DNA from: Opitutia bacterium
GTDB lineage: Bacteria > Verrucomicrobiota > Verrucomicrobiia > Opitutales > Opitutaceae
Length of the DNA stretch: 64,000 nucleotides
Assembly: GCA_947474365.1 (NCBI GenBank)
Contig: CANJIU010000007.1
Coordinates: forward strand, 62,001 to 126,000
Reading direction: 5' to 3'
The first letter of the stretch is position 1, and each line of letters starts with the position of its first letter. Below the pieces are notes generated by a model. The model did not search any database, had not been told where the DNA came from, and saw only the letters and a program-made list of their open reading frames with translations. The translations under genes were made by a program, and so were the position numbers. This document shows, piece after piece, positions 43,114-51,950 of the stretch.

Positions 43114-45485
43114 TTCTGCTTGGAAGCGGGCACCGGCCTCTTGCCCGGCTCCGGCTTCGTCAGCTCCCGCAGCGGATTCCGCTCCGTGCCGTCCTTGTAG
43201 AGCTGGAACTTCGTCTTCACCGGGAGTCGCGGCCAGAAGTTGTTCTCCAAATCACAGTCGGCCATCTCGTCGCGCGGGTCGAGCGTCACCGCCTTCAGCT
43301 CCTTCGTGGTCATGATCAGTTTCGTGCATTTCTCCGTGTTGTAGCGCCAGAGTTCCGCCCCGAGCTGCATTTCCTCCGTCGTACCGTCGGTGAATTCCAG
43401 GCGCAGCGGCAGCGGCATGACGATTCCGCCGACGTTGGAAAAATCGAGCAGGTAGAAGTTGCGCGGCGTCTTGAGCAGGGCGGGGTCAATCTTGGCTTCG
43501 GCGAGTTCCTTGAGGAGGCTTTCGTAGCGGCGCTTGTCGCTGGGGAGGACGGTGGCCTCGTTGTAGTCGTTGTAAAAGTCCTTCAACTCGGGAAACCGGT
43601 CGACACGCTTGGGCAGCACCGCGTTGAGCTCGCGGGTGGTGGTTTGCGGGCGGGCCTTCTTTTCGGCCTCCGCCTTGGGCCGCTCAATGGCGGGATCCTT
43701 GGAATCGAGTTGCAGCCAGCGGACTTGGTCGATGGCGAGGTCGACGTGATCCGTGCCGAAAAACCAGCCGCGCCAGAACCAGTCGAGATCGAGGCCGCTG
43801 GCGTCCTCCATCGTGCGGAAAAAATCCGCGGGTACCGGCCGTTTGAACCTCCAGCGCTGGGCGTATGTCTTGAACGCGTGGTCGAAGAGTTCGCGGCCCA
43901 TCACGACGTCGCGCAGGATGTTGAGGGCGACGGTTGGCTGGGCGTAGCTGTTGTTGCCGAGATCGTGGATCGACTCGGAGTTGGTCATCACGGGCACGCG
44001 GTCGGTGCGGCGCATGTAGGCGGTGATTTCGCGCGCATCCCGGCGCTGCGGCCAGTTGTTTTCCCATTCCTCTTGAGCGAGCAATTGGAGGAACGAGTTG
44101 ATGCCCTCGTCCATCCAGGTCCACTGGCGTTCGTCGGAGTTGACGACCATGGGGAAATAATTGTGCCCCACCTCGTGGATTACGACGCCGATCAGGCCGT
44201 ACTTGGTGCGCGCCGGGTAGGTGCCATCACTCTCCGGCCGCGGCCGGTTGAAACAGATCATCGGATACTCCATGCCGCCGCCGACCGGGCCGTTGACCGA
44301 GATCGCCACCGGATAGGGATAGGGAAACGAGAAACGCGAATAGACGTCGAGCGTGTGGGCGATGGCGTGCGTCGAGTATTTGTCCCATAGCGGCATGCCC
44401 TCCTTGGGGTAGAACGACATCGCGAGCACGGGCTTGCCCTGGTGCAGGTGGCCGGCGGCGCCCATGGCGTCCCAGATGAATTTGCGCGAGGTGGCGAAGG
44501 CGAAGTCGCGCACGTTTTCCGCGCGGAAGTGCCACGTCTTGGTGCCGCCGGGTGAGTGCTTCTCGTTCGTTTTGGCCTCGTCGGGCGACACGATGAAGAC
44601 GGGGGCTCTGGCCGTTTCGGCCCGGGCGAGTCGTTCGCGTTGCGCGGAGGTGAGAACGCGATCGGCGTTTTGCAGCGTGCCGGTGGCGGCGACGATATGG
44701 TCGTCGGGCACGGTGAGGCGGACATCGTAGTCGCCGAACTCCAGGGTGAATTCACCGGTGCCGAGGTACTGCTTGTGCTGCCAGCCGGTGTAGTCGGTGT
44801 AGGCCGCGAGACGGGGAAACCACTGGGCGACGACGTACAGGGCGTTGCCGTCCTTCTCGAAAATCTCGTAGCCGGTGCGAAACGACGAGCCTTTCCAGGG
44901 GTTGAGTTGGTAGTTCCAGCCAAGCGAAAACGTGAACGTGCCGCCCGGCGCGAGTGGCGCCGGCAAATCGACGCGCATCATCGTTTTCACGATCGTGTGG
45001 GCGAGGGCGCGGCCGGTGGCGTCCTTGACGTCGCGCACGACGAGGTCGCTGGAGTAGGTTTCCGCCGTGACGAGTTCCTCCATCGTTCGGTAGGGAAACT
45101 TGGCAAGGTCTGACGGAGGTGAAGCGAGCGTGCGGTTGTCGGAGTTGTGGGAGAAGAAATTGGGATCGAGCTGCAGCCAGAGGTAGGTGAGCGGATCGGG
45201 CGAGGCGTTGTGGTAGGTGAGGGTGCCACGTCCGCTGAGTCGGTGAGTTTTCTCGTCGAGTGATGCTTCGATGGTGTAGTCGGCGCGGTTCTGCCAGTAG
45301 GCAGGCCCGGGTGCGCCGGCGGCGTTGCGTTGGGCGTTGGGCGAGGGCAGCAGCGGGCCGAGTTGCTGGAATTTTTCGACGGGCGCGCCGGCGGAAGCGG
45401 CGGCGGCGATGGCGGGAGTGGCGACGGCAAGACAGAGTGCAGACAGCACGAGAAGCAGGCCGGCAGCGTGGGCGGGCGTAGGCAT
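43110..45485 (-). CDS. M1 family metallopeptidase
   Basis: 791 residues from the ATG at 45485 (MPTPAHAAGLLLVLSALCLA signal peptide). The zinc site is HEVGHNYFPMVVNSDERQWTWMDEG near residue 437, with the third ligand Glu in the expected place, and a GGGMEYPMI segment replaces the GAMEN loop of classical aminopeptidases. It would cleave peptides outside the cytoplasm or in the periplasm. The C-terminal part (after about 650) has beta-rich segments typical of the family. Coupled with the DUF6702 gene. Confidence 0.88.
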   Translation of the reverse strand: MPTPAHAAGLLLVLSALCLAVATPAIAAAASAGAPVEKFQQLGPLLPSPNAQRNAAGAPGPAYWQNRADYTIEASLDEKTHRLSGRGTLTYHNASPDPLTYLWLQLDPNFFSHNSDNRTLASPPSDLAKFPYRTMEELVTAETYSSDLVVRDVKDATGRALAHTIVKTMMRVDLPAPLAPGGTFTFSLGWNYQLNPWKGSSFRTGYEIFEKDGNALYVVAQWFPRLAAYTDYTGWQHKQYLGTGEFTLEFGDYDVRLTVPDDHIVAATGTLQNADRVLTSAQRERLARAETARAPVFIVSPDEAKTNEKHSPGGTKTWHFRAENVRDFAFATSRKFIWDAMGAAGHLHQGKPVLAMSFYPKEGMPLWDKYSTHAIAHTLDVYSRFSFPYPYPVAISVNGPVGGGMEYPMICFNRPRPESDGTYPARTKYGLIGVVIHEVGHNYFPMVVNSDERQWTWMDEGINSFLQLLAQEEWENNWPQRRDAREITAYMRRTDRVPVMTNSESIHDLGNNSYAQPTVALNILRDVVMGRELFDHAFKTYAQRWRFKRPVPADFFRTMEDASGLDLDWFWRGWFFGTDHVDLAIDQVRWLQLDSKDPAIERPKAEAEKKARPQTTTRELNAVLPKRVDRFPELKDFYNDYNEATVLPSDKRRYESLLKELAEAKIDPALLKTPRNFYLLDFSNVGGIVMPLPLRLEFTDGTTEEMQLGAELWRYNTEKCTKLIMTTKELKAVTLDPRDEMADCDLENNFWPRLPVKTKFQLYKDGTERNPLRELTKPEPGKRPVPASKQK

Positions 45486-45626
45486 GGGTAAACACGATGG
45501 CGGCGGCGCCGTTGCACGCCAGAATTTGTTTACCCCGCGCGTTGGGATATCCGCGTGGTTGCCTGCGTACCGGCTCGGTGAGAGGAGCGAAACTGGCAAT
45601 GGCTCGAGATCGGAAGGTGACTGCAG

Positions 45627-46055
45627 TCACTTCCGCGGAGTGATGATGGGCACCGCCCGCCCGTCGCGTCGCCGATAAATGGTAAAGTCCGCGACATCCG
45701 TCGTGATTAACTTTGCTCCCGGAAATTGCTCCGAGAGTATGACGAGGGAGGCATCGCCAACATCCATGCGCGGCGCGAATTTGGCGACGAGTTCAGCGCA
45801 CCGGTTCACGTGCTCTGGGAAAATTGCAGTCAGCCTTACATGGCCGGTTGCGAGAGCGTCCAGCAGGGAGAGCAATGCCGGGGTATAGGGCTTGAGATGG
45901 TGGGCTGCTTCGGCGAAAACCGTTTCGGTCGTGTAGACGTTGGCGCCGAGTGAAATCAGCGTTTCGCGGCTCCAAGGGTGCCACTGATCGCGACCCCAGA
46001 ATGCGCCGACGAGAGGTCCGGCATCGACCAGATAGTCAACGGCCGAAGCCTTCAC
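45627..46055 (-). CDS. PIN-domain protein, VapC-type toxin
   Basis: 142 residues. The four acidic PIN residues are visible: D in YLVDAGPLVGAF, E in YTTETVFAEAAH, D in VGDASLVIL and D in ITTDVADF. PIN toxins are Mg-dependent RNases cutting tRNA or rRNA. A small basic reading frame overlaps its start and may be the antitoxin. No signal peptide. Confidence 0.8.
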   Translation of the reverse strand: MKASAVDYLVDAGPLVGAFWGRDQWHPWSRETLISLGANVYTTETVFAEAAHHLKPYTPALLSLLDALATGHVRLTAIFPEHVNRCAELVAKFAPRMDVGDASLVILSEQFPGAKLITTDVADFTIYRRRDGRAVPIITPRK

Positions 46056-46209
46056 GCGTCGAGAGATCAGTCGGCCCGTTGGCGATCACCGGGGGATGTG
46101 ATTCAAAAAAGCCCTTCCAGTCCGTTGAGTTGGCTCGTCGTCGCCTCGTCCTCGATTGAGAGCGTTTGAGCTTCGGCCGGCGTTCTTTTTTTTTGGTGAG
46201 TACGCTCAT
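46036..46209 (-). CDS. possible small antitoxin upstream of PIN gene
   Basis: A 57-codon frame starts at the ATG at 46209 (MSVLTKKKERRPKLKRSQ), continues [16 protein letters not shown] and ends with TGA at 46036, overlapping the PIN gene by 20 bp. The overlap and size suit a VapB-like antitoxin, but the protein is not recognised as any antitoxin family. A run of nine As near the start could cause slippage. It could also be noise. Confidence 0.4.
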   Translation of the reverse strand: MSVLTKKKERRPKLKRSQSRTRRRRANSTDWKGFFESHPPVIANGPTDLSTREGFGR

Positions 46210-46259
46210 GAGGAAAACGTGTGCAGCGCTCCGCAGCCGGTCAAGTGGGCAGTCGATGT

Positions 46260-47333
46260 TCAGAGCAGCGAACCCTGCTCGCCCGCCGCGGCCTTGAGCC
46301 CCACCGCGTGATATCCCTTCGCCGTCAACACGCGGCCCTGCGGGGTGCGTTGCAGATAGCCTTCCTGGATGAGAAACGGTTCGTGCACTTCCTCGAGCGT
46401 CTCCGGCTCCTCGCTCACCGCCATCGCGATGGTGGTCATGCCGACGGGGCCGCCGCGGTAATTTTCCGCCATGACGCGGAGCATTCGCTTGTCCATCTCG
46501 TCGAGTCCGGCGGCGTCGATTTCCAACAACTCGAGGGCGCGCGCCGCAACCGGCTGCGTGATGTGGCCGGTCGATCGCTCCTGGGCGAAGTCGCGGCAGA
46601 AATTGATCAGGTTGTTGGCGACGCGCGGCGTGCCACGGGCGCGCGTGGCGATTTCCTGGGCGCCACCGGCGTCGATCTGTACCTTCAGCAATCCGCAGCT
46701 TCTGCGCACGATTCCCTCCAACGTCGTGCGGTCGTAGTAATCGAGACGCGTCTGCAGCGTGAAACGCGAACGCAGCGGGGCAGTGAGCAGCCCGCTGCGC
46801 GTCGTCGCTCCGACCAGGGTGAAACGCGGAATCGTCAGCCGCACGCTGCGGGCGTTGGGTCCTTGGTCGATCATGATGTCGAGGCGGAAGTCCTCCATCG
46901 CCGAGTAGAGGTATTCCTCGACCGTCTTCGGAATGCGGTGAATCTCGTCGATGAACAGGATGTCGCCCTCCTCAAGGTTGGTCAGCAGGCCGGCAAGGTC
47001 GCCGGCTTTTTCGATCACGGGACCAGACGTGACGCGCACACTCTTGCCGAGTTCGTTGCCGAGGATGAACGCGAGGGTGGTCTTCCCGAGCCCCGGCGGA
47101 CCGGACAATAGGATGTGGTTGAGCGCATCTCCGCGGCGCTTGGCGGCACCCACCATCACCTGCAAGCGTTCGACGGTTTTCGGCTGCCCGGTGAAATCGG
47201 CAAACGACAGCGGACGCAGTGCCGCCTCGACGGGTGAGACGGGCGCGGCCAGTGCGGACGTGATGTAGCCGAGACCCTTCGGCGCGGACGCACCGATTTC
47301 AGATTTCAAATTTCGGATTTCAGATTGGCTCAC
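46260..47333 (-). CDS. ruvB: Holliday junction branch migration helicase RuvB
   Basis: 357 residues from the GTG at 47333; no ATG lies between the murA stop and the conserved part, and a TTG is less likely. Motifs: Walker A GPPGLGKTT, Walker B ILFIDEIHR, sensor GATTRSGLL, arginine finger region LRSRF, and the C-terminal winged helix (GGPVGMTTIAMAVSEE). RuvB drives branch migration with RuvA. Residues just after the start (SEIRNLKSEI) are encoded by a copy of the AT-rich repeat, so the true N-terminus is uncertain. It is 73 bp downstream of murA. Confidence 0.9.
   Translation of the reverse strand: MSQSEIRNLKSEIGASAPKGLGYITSALAAPVSPVEAALRPLSFADFTGQPKTVERLQVMVGAAKRRGDALNHILLSGPPGLGKTTLAFILGNELGKSVRVTSGPVIEKAGDLAGLLTNLEEGDILFIDEIHRIPKTVEEYLYSAMEDFRLDIMIDQGPNARSVRLTIPRFTLVGATTRSGLLTAPLRSRFTLQTRLDYYDRTTLEGIVRRSCGLLKVQIDAGGAQEIATRARGTPRVANNLINFCRDFAQERSTGHITQPVAARALELLEIDAAGLDEMDKRMLRVMAENYRGGPVGMTTIAMAVSEEPETLEEVHEPFLIQEGYLQRTPQGRVLTAKGYHAVGLKAAAGEQGSLL
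47295..47327. repeat. AT-rich repeat at the ruvB N-terminus, copy 4
   Basis: The segment gatttcagatttcaaatt continues with tcggatttcagatt. It belongs to the AT-rich family seen around 31000, and a shorter related stretch lies at 47374-47408, over the end of murA. Confidence 0.6.
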
Positions 47334-47406
47334 GTTGGGAGGTGGCAAGGGCGATTTCGAGTCGGTGTCCTGATTCCGAAAATCGCCATTCGAAAATCGA
47401 AAATCA

Positions 47407-48699
47407 TCACTCTTTCCACTCCACCTCTGCGCCGAGGCTGCGGAGGTTTTCGACGAAATGCGGATGGGCGCGTTTGATCGTGTCGGCGTTTTTGACCACC
47501 GAGCGGCCGGGGATGCTGGCCGCCACCATGTAGAGTCCGACGGCGGCGCGAATGATGTAGGGGGCTTCCACCGTTGTCGGCCGGAGCGGCCGGTGGCCGA
47601 AGACGATGATGCGGTGCGGATCACTCACGACGACGTGGGCGCCGAATTTCGAGAGCTCGGCCATCCACGAGAAACCGCCCTCGTAGACTTTGTTCCAGAA
47701 CTGCATCGTGCCATTGGCCCGTACGGCCAGGGCGATCATGCAGGGGAGCAGGTCGACGGGGAAATAGGGCCATGGGGCCGCCTCGATCTTTGGGAGTAGA
47801 TTGCTCGTGAACGGGGCCTCGATCTGGAGCGGCTGGTTGCGGCGTACGATGGCGGTGTCGCCCTTGTGCTCGATCGTGACGCCGAGCTTCTGAAACGCGC
47901 GCGTCATCAGGTCAAAGTGGTGCGGTAGAGAATGCTTCACCCGCACCTCGCCACCGGTGATCGCGCCGAGCGCGAGAAACGTCACGACTTCGTGGTAGTC
48001 GGTGTTGATCGTGAACGTGCCGCCCCGGAGCCGGGCGACGCCGTCGACGGTGATTTTGCTTGTGCCGATACCCTCGATCCGGGCGCCCATCGCGACCAGC
48101 ACGGTGCAGAGATCCTGCACGTGGGGCTCGCTGGCGGCGTTGATCAGGGTCGATTCGCCCTCGGCCAGGGCGGCGGCCATGACGAAATTCTCCGTTGCGG
48201 TGACGGACATGTAATCCGGCCAGTGGCGCGCCCCGCGGAATTTTTTCACGAGGCGGAGCGTGAGGTCGCCGTCGTGGGAGATTTTCGCGCCGAGCTTTTC
48301 GAGGATGTCGAGATGCGGATCCAATTCGCGGATCCCGAGTGAACAGCCTTTGGCGTTGGTCGGCAGCGTGATTTTTTTCATCCGCTGCAGCAGCGGCGCG
48401 AAGAGCAGGACCGACGAGCGCATGCCGGAGGGCAGCTCGCCCTCGAGCCGGCGCGGGTCGAAGCCCGAATGGTCGATGGTCATCGTGCCCGCCGGGCGGT
48501 CCCAGGTGATGGCCGAGCCCTGCTCCTGGAAAAAGGTGACGAGTTTCTCGACGTCCGTGATCATCGGCACATTGCGGAGCACCACGGGGTCGTCGGTGAG
48601 CAGCGTCGCGCACAGGATGGGCAGGACAGAATTCTTGTTGCCCGAGGGCGTGATGGTGCCGGAGAGCGGCTTGCCGCCGTTGACGATGAGATCGGACAC
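47407..48699 (-). CDS. murA: UDP-N-acetylglucosamine 1-carboxyvinyltransferase
   Basis: 430 residues from a GTG start at 48699 (SDLIVNGGKPLSG). It transfers enolpyruvate from PEP to UDP-GlcNAc, the first committed step of peptidoglycan synthesis. The N-terminal SGNKNSVLPILCATLLTDD, the RSSVLLFAPLL segment and the catalytic-type Cys in NAKGCSLGIRELDPHL are diagnostic. A cytosolic enzyme, the target of fosfomycin; the Cys argues that the fosfomycin-sensitive form is present. Confidence 0.93.
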   Translation of the reverse strand: MSDLIVNGGKPLSGTITPSGNKNSVLPILCATLLTDDPVVLRNVPMITDVEKLVTFFQEQGSAITWDRPAGTMTIDHSGFDPRRLEGELPSGMRSSVLLFAPLLQRMKKITLPTNAKGCSLGIRELDPHLDILEKLGAKISHDGDLTLRLVKKFRGARHWPDYMSVTATENFVMAAALAEGESTLINAASEPHVQDLCTVLVAMGARIEGIGTSKITVDGVARLRGGTFTINTDYHEVVTFLALGAITGGEVRVKHSLPHHFDLMTRAFQKLGVTIEHKGDTAIVRRNQPLQIEAPFTSNLLPKIEAAPWPYFPVDLLPCMIALAVRANGTMQFWNKVYEGGFSWMAELSKFGAHVVVSDPHRIIVFGHRPLRPTTVEAPYIIRAAVGLYMVAASIPGRSVVKNADTIKRAHPHFVENLRSLGAEVEWKE

Positions 48700-48744
48700 G
48701 GAAGTTGAGAGTTGAGAATGGAGAGGCGGCCGGCCCGCTCGCGC

Positions 48745-48778
48745 AAAAAAAAGGCGCCCGCGAAATGCGGACGCCTTT
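48745..48778 (-). terminator. rho-independent terminator
   Basis: On the minus strand a 12-bp stem (aaaggcgtccgc with gcgggcgccttt, one wobble) closes a 5-base loop and runs into eight Ts. It follows the stop of the Arg/Gly-rich protein gene that ends at 48843. Confidence 0.8.
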
Positions 48779-48842
48779 GAAATGCGCGCTCAGCGGCGCG
48801 CTCGGCAAGTTCTAATGCGGGCTGGGGCTCAATTCCCGGCGC

Positions 48843-50084
48843 TCAGATGGCACCGCCGCCCTGCTGGCCTTCGGGGCGGGGACCACGATCGTCCCGGCCG
48901 CCGCCACCACCACCGCCGTCGCGGAAGCGCCCGCGACCGCCCCGACGCCGACGCCGGCGCTGGCCGCCGTACTCGTCATCGCCGCGCGGTTCACCACGGT
49001 AGCCGCCGCCGCCTTCGTGCTGCTGCTGGCCGTTGGGATCGCGCGGACCGCGGTTGTCGCCGCGATAGCCACCACGACCACGACCGCCGCGGTCGCCGCC
49101 GTCGCGACGGGAATCGCCCTCGGGGCTGGTGCCGCCGTCGGTTGGCGCCGGTTCGACTTTCTTTTTGCGGCTGAAGAGTCCCTTGAACCAGCCGAAGAAA
49201 CCGCCGGATTTCTTCTCCGGTTCGGCGGCCGGCTTGGGCTCGCGGTAAGGCTGGTTGGAACGCGGCTCAAATTTGCGTTCGTCGCGGCGCGGTTCGCGCG
49301 GCTCGAGGCTGCGCGGCTCTCGGTTGCCGCGGCCATCGCGCGAATCACGACTGTCGCGGGAGTCGCGACCATCGCGTGGGTCACGGCCTTCGCCCCGACC
49401 CTCGCGCGGCTCGAACGACCGACCCTCGCGGCTGTCACGCCCATCGCGGGTGTCACGACCCTCCCGGCCGTCGCGGCGATCGCGCGGCTGGAAGGTCGGG
49501 CGATCCTCACGTCGGGCCGACGGCTGCGGCGCCTCGGCGCTGGTGGACGACGGCGCTTCCCAGCTGAGTGCGGAGCGCTTGGCGGTCTCGGGCGGGAGAA
49601 TGTTGAGTTCCGCCTTGGGAGCGGGCGTCATCGGCGGCACGGTGGGCGCGATACTCGACGGCGGCACGTCGGCGGGTGCGGCCGGAACGGCCACCGGAGG
49701 CGTGCTGACGCGGACGGGCTCGGTCCGGGCGACGGGCGCGGGGGCCGCAGCGACGGGTGCGGGAGCAGGAGCGGCCGGGGCGACCGGCTCGTTGGCACGA
49801 GGTGCGCTCACCGAGGTTTCCCCGGTGAACGGATTCTTGTATTCGGACGCCGGCGTGATGACTTCGAGCGCGGACGGCTTGTAACCAGACGGGGCGGCAG
49901 GGGCGGAGGCCGAGGCGGAGGCGACGGCCGGGCGTTTGCCGCGCAGCAGTCCTGATCCACGATTGGCACCGAACGATCCGAACGCCGGGGTAGCACTGAC
50001 GGACGCCGCCGGGGCAGGAGCCACCGGAGCGGTCAAGTCGGCGGGTGCCGGGGTCGGCGCGCCTGACTTTTCTGTATCTGACAT
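48843..50084 (-). CDS. low-complexity Arg/Gly/Asp-rich protein
   Basis: 413 residues from the ATG at 50084 (MSDTEKSGAPTPAPAD). The first half is rich in Ala and Pro, with GLLRGKRPA and YKNPFTGET segments. The middle is a run of RD/RE-type repeats (DGRDSRDSRDSRDG). A short aromatic/basic segment, GGFFGWFKGLFSRKKK, follows, and the C-terminus is RGG-rich (RRRRRGGRGRFRDGGGGG). No folded domain is seen; it is probably disordered and positively charged, as in RNA-binding RGG proteins. No family recognised. A good terminator follows it. Confidence 0.65.
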   Translation of the reverse strand: MSDTEKSGAPTPAPADLTAPVAPAPAASVSATPAFGSFGANRGSGLLRGKRPAVASASASAPAAPSGYKPSALEVITPASEYKNPFTGETSVSAPRANEPVAPAAPAPAPVAAAPAPVARTEPVRVSTPPVAVPAAPADVPPSSIAPTVPPMTPAPKAELNILPPETAKRSALSWEAPSSTSAEAPQPSARREDRPTFQPRDRRDGREGRDTRDGRDSREGRSFEPREGRGEGRDPRDGRDSRDSRDSRDGRGNREPRSLEPREPRRDERKFEPRSNQPYREPKPAAEPEKKSGGFFGWFKGLFSRKKKVEPAPTDGGTSPEGDSRRDGGDRGGRGRGGYRGDNRGPRDPNGQQQHEGGGGYRGEPRGDDEYGGQRRRRRRGGRGRFRDGGGGGGGRDDRGPRPEGQQGGGAI

Positions 50085-50477
50085 GTGTGTTTTGTTTTGT
50101 GTAAGGCGACTCACCGGGCACCCGGCGTCGAAATCGGCGTCGGGCGGCGGGAGCGCCGTTTTTATGAGAGCACCCGGAGCGCGCGAGGCGCTCGACAAGT
50201 GCATGGAGAGGACACGGTCGGGTAAATCGCCCTCGCGGGCAACTGTAAATTCCGGGCGCCATCGGGACGTTGGATCCTATTCATTTTCCCCCGCCGCCAT
50301 GAAGTCCCTGGAGCGGCGACGCACCCGTCGCCGGAGCAACGCGACAGGGCTTCGCGTCCCCAGTATTCACCAAGCGGGACGCATCAGGAAGCGCTCGACC
50401 ACCCTAACGCAGAAAACCCGCGCGTTCGCGCCGTGAAATCTTGCCACCCGCCACGGCCGCGGGCCAGCTTCGGAGCC
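50085..50477. other. 393-bp intergenic region with REP-like copy
   Basis: No convincing gene. It holds the upstream region of the Arg/Gly-rich protein gene and, at 50308-50363, a repeat copy that starts ctggagcggcgacgc and ends cgcgtccccag. Confidence 0.6.
50308..50363. repeat. GC-rich REP-like hairpin, copy C
   Basis: Two short hairpins, cggcgacgcacccgtcgccg and gcgacagggcttcgcg, lie between ctggag and ccccag ends. It is related to copies A, B and D. Confidence 0.6.
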
Positions 50478-50849
50478 ATGGACAAACTCGAGGAAATCTT
50501 CCAGATGCAGGACGCACTCAACCGCCGGATTGGGGTCAATCTGCCCCCGCCGACCGATGAGGAGAAGGCGAAGTGGATTCTCAATTACACCCGCGCAATG
50601 CAGCAGGAAACGGCCGAGCTGATCGACAGCGTGCCGTGGAAGTGGTGGGCGAAGTACCAGAAATTCGACGAGCAGAACGCCAAGGTCGAGGTCGTCGACC
50701 TGTTCCACTTCCTCGTGTCGCTCGCCCAGACGCTGGGGATGACGGCCGACGACGTTTACCAGGCCTATCTGAAGAAGAACGCCGTCAACCACCAGCGCCA
50801 GGAGACCGGCTACGTGAAAAAGGACGAGGCCGATTCGAAGCACATATAG
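50478..50849 (+). CDS. dimeric (all-alpha) dUTPase-like protein
   Basis: 123 residues from the ATG at 50478. The helical pattern with metal-binding ExxE and ExxD motifs, QETAELIDSVPWKWW and KVEVVDLFHFLVSLAQ, matches the all-alpha dUTPase/NTP pyrophosphatase superfamily, as does the conserved AQTLGMTADDVYQAYLKKN. It would hydrolyse dUTP or a related nucleotide in the cytosol. It converges with the thioesterase gene, and a perfect hairpin covers both stops. Confidence 0.8.
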   Translation: MDKLEEIFQMQDALNRRIGVNLPPPTDEEKAKWILNYTRAMQQETAELIDSVPWKWWAKYQKFDEQNAKVEVVDLFHFLVSLAQTLGMTADDVYQAYLKKNAVNHQRQETGYVKKDEADSKHI

Positions 50850-50872
50850 GTTTTCGCGCCGCGCGAAAACCT
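50848..50872. terminator. palindrome between convergent stop codons
   Basis: Perfect 11-base arms aggttttcgcg (50848-50858) and cgcgaaaacct (50862-50872) with a 3-base loop overlap both stop codons. A bidirectional termination or transcript-end role is plausible; no long T-run follows on either strand. Confidence 0.55.
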
Positions 50873-51332
50873 AGCGCGAGACCACAAACGCCGCTGTCAC
50901 ATCAACCGCGGTCTGGCCGTTCTCGACGATGCAGGCCTTGAGCTTCAGCTTAGCCTTGCCGTAGCGGCCAAGCGCTTCCTTGAACTCAGCGATCGCCGCC
51001 TGCGCGGGACGCTCGCAAATCGCCCGGAGATCGCCGATGACCGGCTTGCGGTACGCGGCGCGGCTTTCCTTCACCACGATGCTCCACTCGGTCTTGTCGG
51101 CGCCCTTTTCGTTCTTCATCAGCTCCCAAACGACGCCGTAGCCGGCGAGCGTCGCGAGTGAAACCAGACTGCCGCCGAAGGCCGTGTTGAGCGAATTTTT
51201 GTTCTGCTCTTTTGGCGCCCGCAGCACGAGCGAACGGTCGTCACTCACCTCAACGCCGACGCCCATGGCCTTCGCGAGGGGGATCATCTCGTGAAGAAAC
51301 AATTCGAGGGCGGGGACCTTGACCGATTTCAT
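50871..51332 (-). CDS. YiiD C-terminal-type hotdog thioesterase
   Basis: 153 residues. The core LRAPKEQNKNSLNTAFGGSLVSLATLAGYGVVWELM is that of the thioesterase domain found at the C-terminus of YiiD-like proteins, a hotdog-fold putative acyl-CoA thioesterase. Here it stands alone without the acetyltransferase part. The substrate is unknown. Confidence 0.75.
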   Translation of the reverse strand: MKSVKVPALELFLHEMIPLAKAMGVGVEVSDDRSLVLRAPKEQNKNSLNTAFGGSLVSLATLAGYGVVWELMKNEKGADKTEWSIVVKESRAAYRKPVIGDLRAICERPAQAAIAEFKEALGRYGKAKLKLKACIVENGQTAVDVTAAFVVSR

Positions 51333-51448
51333 TCGACGGCAAGTTGGAGGCTTTCTTCCCGCGCGTCAAAGCCTCATCTGGCCCGATTTTTTTTGTAAAA
51401 ACTCCCCTCAAGTTTGACCGCGGACGGCCGACCGGCTCATTCGAGCGT

Positions 51449-51922
51449 GTGATCACCCCCGGCCAACGGCTCAACCTCGGTTTCTCGCTCAAGGTGCTGC
51501 GCGGTGGCGCGGTTGAAACGATGACGTTTGCCGACCTCCTGACGCGCCGGACGATCGTCACTGTCTATATGAAGAACAAGACGCCGGGGTGCGACCGCCA
51601 GAACGACAGCCTGGTGGCGCATGCGGCCGAATTTGACCGCGCCGGCTTCAACCTCGTGGCGGTGAGTCGTGACACCGCTGGGTCGCATGCCCGGTATGCC
51701 GCGGCGAAACAGATCCCGTACGTACTGGTGAGCGATCCCGACGACCAATTTGCCCGGGCGGCGGATTCGCTCGTGGAAAAATCGATGTACGGCCGGAAAT
51801 TCATCGGACCGGCGCGGGCGGCGTATGTGGTCGACCGCGACGGTACGGTCCTGGCGGTGGTCGAAAAAGTCGACCCGGCGAACCACGCGGCGCAGTTGCG
51901 CGCGGCCATCAAGGCGCTTTAG
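51449..51922 (+). CDS. peroxiredoxin (AhpC/BCP-like)
   Basis: 157 residues from a GTG at 51449, chosen as the only good start before the conserved part (ITPGQRLNLGFSLKVLRGG); the start is uncertain. The peroxidatic motif is TPGC in KNKTPGCDRQND, and VSRDTAGSHARYAAAKQIPYVLVSDP follows the BCP/Prx-Q pattern. It reduces peroxides with thioredoxin-type donors. No resolving Cys five residues later is seen. Confidence 0.75.
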   Translation: MITPGQRLNLGFSLKVLRGGAVETMTFADLLTRRTIVTVYMKNKTPGCDRQNDSLVAHAAEFDRAGFNLVAVSRDTAGSHARYAAAKQIPYVLVSDPDDQFARAADSLVEKSMYGRKFIGPARAAYVVDRDGTVLAVVEKVDPANHAAQLRAAIKAL

Positions 51923-51950
51923 TACCCGGCTTCTGTCGCGATTTCCGTCC

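Noticed and set aside
46960-47260. Separate gene on the plus strand inside ruvB
   Set aside because: It is antisense to the conserved RuvB ATPase core and has no protein features of its own.
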